Positions 58,377 through 64,000 of a stretch of 64,000 nt of DNA are shown here, piece after piece. The position numbers and the translations under genes were made by a program. Within the stretch, counting starts at the first letter, position 1; each line of letters opens with the position of its first letter. This DNA comes from Phycisphaerae bacterium (GTDB lineage: Bacteria > Planctomycetota > Phycisphaerae > UBA1845 > Fen-1342). The notes under the pieces are model-generated. The model worked only from the letters and a program-made list of their open reading frames with translations, ran no database searches and was not told the origin of the DNA. Location of the stretch: the NCBI GenBank assembly GCA_028277645.1, contig JANQFV010000028.1, positions 124,001 to 188,000 of the forward strand, in the 5' to 3' direction.

Positions 58377-59123
58377 CTAACGATTCCGCCGCAGCGCAAA
58401 CAGGGCCGCAGCGGATGCCAGCGCCAGAGCAGTCGGCTCTGGCACAATCACGATTCGGGCTTCGAGGCCGCCTGAGCCTTCGCCCGAGTTCGCGAAGGCG
58501 TGGAAGAACCCAGTGCTCCCGGTGTCAGGCGGGTTGCCGATCCGGCCGGTCATCGCGAGCGAGTAGTCGAAATTCGCATCCGCGTTGAGGATCCACTCGT
58601 TGACCAAGTCCGTGATGTCCCACGCGTAGATGCCCTCGCCGGTCACGGAGACCATGTCCTCGGCGGCGCCGATCTGACTGTTTTTGAAATCGACGTAGGA
58701 ACCCGGCCCGGAGGGGAGGTTCGGATCGATCGTCGTCGGATCATCGGTTACGCGATGAGCCGAGATGGCGAACGGATCCACCGCTGAGGGAACCGTACCG
58801 AACGGACGGAAAAATGTCTCGACCTGCAACTCCGCGCCCGGCACCGCTCCGCCGAACGCGCCCGGATCGAAGTCGAACGTGAAGTACGTCGTCTCCTCCG
58901 CGGCGTTGTCCGGTTCACTGCCAAACAAGAACGGGTTTGGCGTAGTGACACCGATCGTCGTGCGGCCGGCGTCGCGGACATACGGCGCGCCGAAGGCCCA
59001 CGAGGTCGTGAAGAAGTCGTCTTCGACCGGGACGATTGTGTTGGCCGACACAGGTGCCACGCCACCGCTAAGCACGAGCAGCGTGAGTACAGTTGTCACG
59101 CTGATCTTGAAGCCTGTTTTCAT
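58377..59123 (-). CDS. PEP-CTERM secreted protein
   Basis: A 248-residue protein. Signal peptide MKTGFKISVTTVLTLLVLSGGVAPVSA; beta-sandwich-like body with DNAAEETTYFTFDFDPGAFGGA; C terminus VPEPTALALASAAALFALRRNR, a PEP-CTERM sorting tail recognised by exosortase (none in the window). AGGAGATGG precedes ATG 59123. Confidence 0.85.
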   Translation of the reverse strand: MKTGFKISVTTVLTLLVLSGGVAPVSANTIVPVEDDFFTTSWAFGAPYVRDAGRTTIGVTTPNPFLFGSEPDNAAEETTYFTFDFDPGAFGGAVPGAELQVETFFRPFGTVPSAVDPFAISAHRVTDDPTTIDPNLPSGPGSYVDFKNSQIGAAEDMVSVTGEGIYAWDITDLVNEWILNADANFDYSLAMTGRIGNPPDTGSTGFFHAFANSGEGSGGLEARIVIVPEPTALALASAAALFALRRNR

Positions 59124-59653
59124 GCTTCCATCTCCTGAAAAGTCTGGACTCAACCTGCTTCCTTCCTGTTCCGAAGAGCGGGATGCATACGGGCATCCCC
59201 ACGGTATCCGACTCGTTCTGATGTGAGCGCCAGGCACCTCCTGTTGGATGACCGGGCGGCGTCCGGAAGACTTCGAGATCGCGAGGACTCCGGCGAACCG
59301 CCGCCGGATGGCGAACCCGGCGTACGGATCCGCCGCCCGGCCTTCGATCGAGAATCAACCAGTGAATGGGATTGCCTTGCGGCGCTGCCGCTGAGAGAAT
59401 GAAGGGACGGCAGCCCTCACCGGTTGTCGCTAGCTCCGGGCGGTCAGGAGACTTTCGCGAGGACTCTGACCGCCCACTTTTCTTGCCGCACGGCTTGGGC
59501 CTATAAACATGCCCAAACGACGTAGCCGCTACGACTTTCGCAGTTGCTCAGGGGAGTAATTGTGAGATGTTCGGCGCGAGGGGTGAGTGGCGCTGGCGGA
59601 ATGGCGTTCCAGACTCGACCGGGCATACTCCCGGCCAGCGCACTCGGCGCCGT
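59124..59653. other. 530-bp gap with a lone strong hairpin
   Basis: No gene was found. The hairpin GGGCGGTCAG/CTGACCGCCC (59438-59447 with 59466-59475) is perfect over 10 bp and is followed by ACTTTTCTT on the plus strand, so it resembles an intrinsic terminator although no plus-strand gene precedes it. The T-run makes a small plus-strand transcript possible. Confidence 0.5.
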
Positions 59654-60166
59654 TCAGGCTGGGGGTGCCCGATCAGGCGACGCGTTCCAGAAACCTTGCG
59701 GAGCAGCCCGAAGATGCATGCTCCGCAGTCCGTCTGCGAGTATCAACGCGACTGATTTCGACCCAACTTTGCTGCGCGCGGCCAATCCACGACCTACGCC
59801 TGCGCGCAGCATGCCGTGAAACTGAACCCCGATCGTTGCGATGAGCAGCCAGGGTTGTACGTGTCCGGCGTCCAACCCCTGATCCACGATTCCGACGTGC
59901 ACCAAGGCAATAAGCAGCAGGAATGCGAGCACCCGCCTGGGCGACGTGAGCGCACGCCGGCAGGGCGCGGCGAAGATCTCCAACAGGAAGAAGAGGTTCG
60001 TGGCGAGTAGGGCAAACACCGACGCGGCGTCAAAGGCGCCGATCGAGGCGAAAACGGCACCGATGACCTTCACGCTAAGCGGCAGGTGCAGGATCAGCAC
60101 CGCAACCCAGCAGAACCGCCAGAGCGGATAGGCCATCTGACTTTCGCCTTTGCGCCGTTGGCGCAT
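59654..60166 (-). CDS. small membrane protein, unknown
   Basis: A 170-residue protein with about four hydrophobic segments (LWRFCWVAVLILHLPLSV, SIGAFDAASVFALLATNLFFLLEIFA, VLAFLLLIALVHVGIVDQG, WLLIATIGVQFHGML). GGAGG lies nine bases before ATG 60166. Not recognised; the C terminus may be poorly conserved. Confidence 0.5.
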   Translation of the reverse strand: MRQRRKGESQMAYPLWRFCWVAVLILHLPLSVKVIGAVFASIGAFDAASVFALLATNLFFLLEIFAAPCRRALTSPRRVLAFLLLIALVHVGIVDQGLDAGHVQPWLLIATIGVQFHGMLRAGVGRGLAARSKVGSKSVALILADGLRSMHLRAAPQGFWNASPDRAPPA

Positions 60167-60322
60167 CACCTTCTACCTCCGCACATCAAGGTGCGACACA
60201 GCATAGTATGGAGCCTAATGTGGAGGTACCCAAGAGGTCAAGCTCCACCTGCATCCACGCGTCCGCCAGCGGCGCAACACCAAGTCAGAGATCACGGTTC
60301 TATAGTCCCTCTACGTCTTTCC

Positions 60323-61033
60323 CTACGGGCCCGCTGACGGTCTTTTGGCACTCCAGAAAACCTCATACCGATGTTTCATCCCGAACGGAATGTCGCCCTG
60401 GACAACGGGCGACACGTGTCCGTCAAGCCAGGCAACGCTCGCGCGCGCGCGGTGCCGGAAATCGAAGTTCTCCTGCGGGCAGCCCTTGTAAAGGACGATG
60501 CCCGGCGCCTCTTCCACGCCACATGCGTCAGTGAAAGCCAGCACGTCCGACGTGCGCGCGAATTCCATGATCCGGCGGTACTCGAGGTGATCCGGCCGCC
60601 CGCCCAGTCCCCACGTGCCATTGACGCCGTAGCTCAGCCCGAATTCCAGTCGCGTCCCGTCGCGCCAGCAGTCCGGCTCGAAGTGGCTCGGGCAGATCAG
60701 GATCGAATCGGCCTTCGGCGGCCCAGTGGGGAGGCCATTCGGATCGAGCGGAATGTCGATCGTCAGTTGCCGCATCAGTGCGGTGTTCATGAACCAGTGA
60801 AGGGGATCGGGAAATTCGCGCAGTGGCGGTTCTGCCGCGGGTAGCCAGTCGCTGCTCTCCTGCAAATACAGATGGACGCCGAGCATTACGCTGCGCAGGT
60901 TCGACATGCAAACGGACTGGCGACCAGTCTCGCGCGCGTTCGTCAGCGCTGGCAACAGAATGCTGATCAGCACCGCAGTGATTGCCACGACAACCAGCAG
61001 CTCGATGAGCGTAAACGCGCGTCTGGCCAACAA
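60323..61033 (-). CDS. type II secretion-like pseudopilin (DUF1559-type)
   Basis: A 236-residue protein with the prepilin segment [36 protein letters not shown] and the late [12 protein letters not shown] motif. The start is TTG (61033, or 61030 just after), with GGAGG immediately upstream. A second pseudopilin beside secreted PEP-CTERM genes suggests a shared envelope locus. Confidence 0.8.
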   Translation of the reverse strand: MLARRAFTLIELLVVVAITAVLISILLPALTNARETGRQSVCMSNLRSVMLGVHLYLQESSDWLPAAEPPLREFPDPLHWFMNTALMRQLTIDIPLDPNGLPTGPPKADSILICPSHFEPDCWRDGTRLEFGLSYGVNGTWGLGGRPDHLEYRRIMEFARTSDVLAFTDACGVEEAPGIVLYKGCPQENFDFRHRARASVAWLDGHVSPVVQGDIPFGMKHRYEVFWSAKRPSAGP

Positions 61034-61114
61034 GTACCTCCAGAGCGTCTCAACTCCACCGGCGAGTCCGGGACGCTACGCTGCGCCCCGGCACTCTCCG
61101 GCGAGCATCCGCAG

Positions 61115-61744
61115 TCATTGGGCATTCCGACGCCGCAGCAGTGCTGCCAGCGACAACAGCAGCAGACTGGAGGGCTCCGGCACATTGCCGGCAAACGCGT
61201 CGAAGAACATGCCGGTCTGGGAGCCGTTCGCGGTCCGGGCGACCCTGACGTACTGCACGTCGTCGGCAAACACACCCGCGAAGTCAAACCCCTCTTCGCG
61301 CAGGTGGCCCGACGATCCACCGCCGATCGTGCCGATCAGCTCGAATTGGCTTCCATCGACACTGGCAAACACATCCGCCGCGGCGCTAGGCCCGCTGTAG
61401 AGGTGAATCGCGAGGTCGTCGCCGACTAGATCGGGAATGCCCGTGCCCCAGTACATAGTGATGGCCTCGTTCGGCGCGTTGCTGCGCCAGCCGCCGACCG
61501 TGTCCTGGTCCTCGGTGTCAAACGCGTAGCCGTTCTCGTTGGCGTCGCAGTCGGCCTGCCCGGTCAGCCACCACTCGGTGGTCGGCCCGATCACCGTACC
61601 GCCGTAGTTCTGGATGTTGGCGGTGTAGGTGAATGCCTCATCAGCCCAATTGACCCCATCAATGATTTCTGCGGGCGCAAGCACTCCGCCAAACGTCAGG
61701 GCGATCAGGGTCGCCGCCACTACTCTTGCACTGTTCAACGCCAT
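61115..61744 (-). CDS. PEP-CTERM protein, paralogue of the next secreted protein
   Basis: A 209-residue protein: signal peptide ALNSARVVAATLIALTFGGVLA, a beta ectodomain (VNWADEAFTYTANIQNYGG, TTEWWLTGQADCDANENGYAFDTEDQDTVGGW, GFDFAGVFADDVQYVRVAR), C terminus NVPEPSSLLLLSLAALLRRRNAQ. The ectodomain is strongly alike that of the gene at 61852-62604, but this copy ends in a PEP-CTERM tail. GAGGAGACGTA precedes ATG 61744. Confidence 0.8.
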   Translation of the reverse strand: MALNSARVVAATLIALTFGGVLAPAEIIDGVNWADEAFTYTANIQNYGGTVIGPTTEWWLTGQADCDANENGYAFDTEDQDTVGGWRSNAPNEAITMYWGTGIPDLVGDDLAIHLYSGPSAAADVFASVDGSQFELIGTIGGGSSGHLREEGFDFAGVFADDVQYVRVARTANGSQTGMFFDAFAGNVPEPSSLLLLSLAALLRRRNAQ

Positions 61745-61851
61745 TACGTCTCCTCTCTGTGTGGTCTTTCCCATGAGGCGTTCGCCTCGGCTCCCCAGTC
61801 CGCCGCGACCGCTTCTGGCTCGTGTGCGGTCGCAACGCTACGCTTCGAACA

Positions 61852-62604
61852 TCAACGCCACTCCGCGGGTCCGGTCACCTCGTCCGCGAACAGCAGCCAG
61901 TCATCAGCATCAATGTCGTCGTCTCCACCAAAATCCCCGACCGCACATGCGGCGCCTGGCACACCTCCGCCAACCCCCGAGAAGCACTCCTGCAGACACG
62001 TGACGTCGCGCAGGTCAATGTCGCAGTCGCCGTCGAAATCACCCCAGTAAACGTTCCCGCCGAAGGCATCAAAGAACGTCCCAGTCTGTGGTCCGCTCGT
62101 CACCCGCAGCACCTGCACGTAGTGCACGCAAGTGCCGAACAGACCGGCGAAGTCAAACGTCTCTTCACGTAGGTATCCCGGCGTACCGTTACCAATCGTG
62201 CCGATTACCCCGTACGTGATGTCGTCGACGCTGGCCGATACTTCCGCCTCGGCGAACGGACCGCCATACAGCACGATGGTGAGATCATCTCCGCTGCGGT
62301 CGGGCAGGCCGGACTCCCAGTACAGTACCACGTACTCGCCGGCATCCGTCGTACGCCAACCAGCCACGCTGTCCTGGTCTTCCTCGTCCCACGCGTAGCC
62401 ATTCTCGTTGACGTCGCAATCCGGTGGGCCGAGCAGCCACCACTCTGTGGTCTCGTCCATCCGCAAACCGTCGTAGTTCTGGACGTTGGCGGTGTAATCG
62501 ACGACTTCGTCCGCCCAGTTCAGGCGATCGACGACCTCGCCCGACGTGGGCAACGCCGCTACGACTGCGGCAACCATGGCCCCTGTGGTTAAGATTCTCC
62601 GCAA
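61852..62604 (-). CDS. paralogous secreted protein with EF-like tail
   Basis: A 250-residue protein starting at TTG 62604, set by AGGAGG five bases before. Its ectodomain (LNWADEVVDYTANVQNYDG, TTEWWLLGPPDCDVNENGYAWDEEDQDSVAGW, FDFAGLFGTCVHYVQVLRV) pairs with that of the preceding gene, but the C terminus is a calcium-binding dockerin-like tail (WGDFDGDCDIDLRDVTCLQECF, DFGGDDDIDADDWLLFADEV). The two proteins therefore share a domain but carry different tails. Confidence 0.75.
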   Translation of the reverse strand: MRRILTTGAMVAAVVAALPTSGEVVDRLNWADEVVDYTANVQNYDGLRMDETTEWWLLGPPDCDVNENGYAWDEEDQDSVAGWRTTDAGEYVVLYWESGLPDRSGDDLTIVLYGGPFAEAEVSASVDDITYGVIGTIGNGTPGYLREETFDFAGLFGTCVHYVQVLRVTSGPQTGTFFDAFGGNVYWGDFDGDCDIDLRDVTCLQECFSGVGGGVPGAACAVGDFGGDDDIDADDWLLFADEVTGPAEWR

Positions 62605-62729
62605 ACTCCACCTCCTGTTATTCACCGCGCCGCCACCAAAAAAGAAAGGGAGCGCCGCACCTCGTCCGGCGCGACGACTCCCTGGCTGGCTGCTGGCTGG
62701 CTGGGGACCCGGTCCTTGTTGTCGTTCTA

Positions 62730-62924
62730 CTACTTGTTCAGAATCAGTTTCCCGTTGCTGGTAATCCGCAAGCGATACACATCGTCGCCGTGACGGATCT
62801 GAATCTCCTTGCGACCGAGAAAAATCTGCCGCGAATCCACGGTCCCCGGGCCGACGCTCGAGTCGCCGATGACCCGCATCTCGCGACGCTCCGAAGCCCT
62901 TGGTTGGGTGCACTCACGCTTCAT
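62730..62924 (-). CDS. hemP: hemin uptake protein HemP
   Basis: A 64-residue protein ending in the HemP family block VDSRQIFLGRKEIQIRHGDDVYRLRITSNGKLILNK. HemP/HmuP proteins link to haem or iron uptake. ATG 62924 is chosen; the longer frame is non-homologous. It is downstream of the DtxR-family gene on the same strand. A TTGAT-N6-ATCAA palindrome lies upstream at 63008-63023. Confidence 0.85.
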   Translation of the reverse strand: MKRECTQPRASERREMRVIGDSSVGPGTVDSRQIFLGRKEIQIRHGDDVYRLRITSNGKLILNK

Positions 62925-63007
62925 CGCTTGCCCTACAGTCGAACCAGGGAGCGAACGCCTCAGCTCGGCTTCGCACCGCACGTCGCAATGTTGTCCATGC
63001 CAACACA

Positions 63008-63023
63008 TTGATTAATACATCAA
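63008..63023. promoter_or_regulatory. candidate operator before hemP
   Basis: TTGAT-TAATAC-ATCAA, a perfect 5-6-5 inverted repeat about 84 bp upstream of the hemP ATG and downstream of the DtxR gene. Role not proven. Confidence 0.3.
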
Positions 63024-63056
63024 ACAACCTCGGCAAAAAGAAGACCCGCATGCGCA

Positions 63057-63575
63057 CTAGCGCTCGTCTCCGGGCGCCGCCATGCACTGTGCAACCTCCG
63101 TGCAATGATCGCAGTCGCGCGATCTGGTTTCGCGCTGGCAGTAATAGCCGGCCCCCTCGATCCACTTCGTACTGCCCCGCGGGCAGCGATCAACGAACTC
63201 CACGAACTCGACGAAGCGTTCCAGCACCGTTTCGGAGATGGCATGTTCCATCTTGCAGGCCACCGAATCCGCTTCACTCTTCTCGATCGAGAGCACTTTC
63301 ACGAAGAACTCGCGCAGCACTTCGTGCTTGCGGAGGATCTCTGCGGCGACGGCTCGCCCGTCGTCGGTCAGCGTGATGATGTCGTAGGGTGCGTAGTTGA
63401 CCAGCCTGCGACCGGCCAGAGACTTGAGCGCACCGGTCACCGACGATCGCCCCACGTCCAACCGTTCAGCAATGTCCTTTGCGCGCGCCGCGCCCTTCTC
63501 TCGGACGATCTCGTAGATCGCCTCAAGGTAGTCCTCCAGGCTGGAACTCAGTTTTCGCGACCTGACTACCGTCAT
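63057..63575 (-). CDS. DtxR-family metal-dependent regulator
   Basis: A 172-residue MntR/IdeR-like repressor. The N-terminal winged helix (SSSLEDYLEAIYEIVREKGAARAKDIAERLDVGRSSVTGALKSL) and metal/dimer domain (AAEILRKHEVLREFFVKVLSIEKSEADSVACKMEHAISE) are typical. A C-terminal Cys-rich stretch (YYCQRETRSRDCDHCTEVAQC) is unusual and may bind metal. It would sense Fe or Mn. ATG at 63575 or 63584 is used. Confidence 0.88.
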   Translation of the reverse strand: MTVVRSRKLSSSLEDYLEAIYEIVREKGAARAKDIAERLDVGRSSVTGALKSLAGRRLVNYAPYDIITLTDDGRAVAAEILRKHEVLREFFVKVLSIEKSEADSVACKMEHAISETVLERFVEFVEFVDRCPRGSTKWIEGAGYYCQRETRSRDCDHCTEVAQCMAAPGDER

Positions 63576-63680
63576 CACGCACATCCAAAGGCCAGGCTCA
63601 ACTCCGACACGTCTATTCGCCGACGCCAAAAAAATACGGCGCAGGCAACTTTCTGTCAAACAGAACCACCGGTCAACCAC

Positions 63681-63705
63681 TAACATATTTATTGACAAGA
63701 TGTTA
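63681..63705. promoter_or_regulatory. inverted repeat in the divergent promoter
   Basis: TAACAT-N13-ATGTTA spans the region between the DtxR gene and the right-edge gene and overlaps a plus-strand TTGACA. It is a candidate autoregulatory site. Confidence 0.4.
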
Positions 63706-63740
63706 CGATACACACCGCCGTGGGGTGCGGCCAGTGCGAC

Positions 63741-63804
63741 GCCTGTGGTGATACCCACAGGCCAGCGACCTTGCACCTGCCGATGACCGCGTTTCGGTGT
63801 AAGG
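63741..63804 (+). promoter_or_regulatory. structured 5' leader sequestering a ribosome binding site
   Basis: Hairpin 1 is GCCTGTGG/CCACAGGC (63741-63762). Hairpin 2 pairs CCTTGCACC (63769-63777) with GGTGTAAGG (63796-63804), nine pairs including one G-U, and buries the AAGG of AAGGAAG just before ATG 63809. That ATG opens a short basic 45-codon frame that overlaps the next start. Confidence 0.45.
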
Positions 63805-63935
63805 AAGCATGGCGTCCACCGCGCGTACCGGACGAAACTGGCGTTCACTTGCACAACGTGGCGATGCCGCGCGCGGTCCACTACCATCCCGCCGACGCGC
63901 CAACGTACGACGCCTGCCTGTGGAGCTCAGACAAG

Positions 63936-64000
63936 ATGAACAGTGAATCTGTCGCCCTGCGTGTGTTGAGTCTGTTTGGGGTCTACCTGACCTTAACGAC
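63936..64000 (+). CDS. possible gene start, cut by the window edge
   Basis: ATG 63936 opens MNSESVALRVLSLFGVYLTLTT with no stop before the edge. GGAG lies ten bases upstream. Too short to identify; its position divergent from a DtxR regulator suggests a metal-linked gene, which is inference. Confidence 0.35.
   Translation, partial: MNSESVALRVLSLFGVYLTLT

Noticed and set aside
63809-63946. A 45-codon basic frame with AAGGAAG upstream.
   Set aside because: Composition looks like GC-rich noise. It is mentioned only as part of a leader structure, not as a protein-coding gene.

Overview
The window is high-GC bacterial chromosome and most likely comes from a planctomycete, probably close to the Phycisphaerae. 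Three things point there: DUF1559-like pseudopilins (FTLIELLVV starts), secreted proteins carrying PEP-CTERM tails or dockerin-like pairs built on a 'DINPFV' motif, and a class III glutamine synthetase. A lipid A synthase N-terminal domain homologue and RND efflux genes indicate an outer membrane. The taxonomy is inferred from gene content, not from rRNA.

Layout. 1-5.1 kb: end of a Lon-type protease, a YcgR/YcgQ-like permease pair whose permease carries two in-frame 99-bp repeats, a PAP2 phosphatase and a D-cysteine desulfhydrase-like enzyme. 5.2-10.2 kb: central-carbon and lipid run (gap, pgk, rpe, a degenerate histidine phosphatase, accD, a LABN membrane protein). 10.3-13.9 kb: nikR converging on a three-gene metal ABC importer, with a NikR-type palindrome between the importer and a divergent methyltransferase. 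14.2-21.9 kb: a 1529-residue Cys-rich secreted protein and a secreted GH57-like enzyme with a starch-binding-like module. 22-26.3 kb: RND efflux pair. 26.5-33 kb: groES-groEL, a hemerythrin-like protein, and a class III glutamine synthetase followed by a glutamine synthetase-like protein that has lost its catalytic ligands. 33.2-48.3 kb: mixed housekeeping and envelope genes (PHP, nth, glycosyltransferase, M28 peptidase, der, phosphohexomutase, glucan phosphorylase, MazG-like).

An initiator tRNA-Met (48450-48522) and its terminator mark the left edge of a visibly lower-GC segment of about 3 kb. It holds a TIR-like nucleotide-binding protein, a small CR-type zinc-finger protein and several inverted repeats, and looks like an inserted defence or accessory island. 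From 51.8 to 55.9 kb there is a frameshifted methyltransferase, a lipoprotein and a DUF438/DUF1858/DUF2249 pair preceded by a DUF1858 gene with an in-frame amber codon. The right end (56-64 kb) has two pseudopilins, secreted PEP-CTERM and dockerin proteins (two of them paralogues with different C-terminal tails), then hemP and a DtxR-family regulator next to a structured leader that runs toward the edge.

The most notable signals are the NikR operator that reassigns a ZnuABC-like importer to nickel, the pseudo-glutamine synthetase beside glnN, and the TIR-like island at the tRNA. No rRNA, CRISPR array, transposase or intact integrase was seen.
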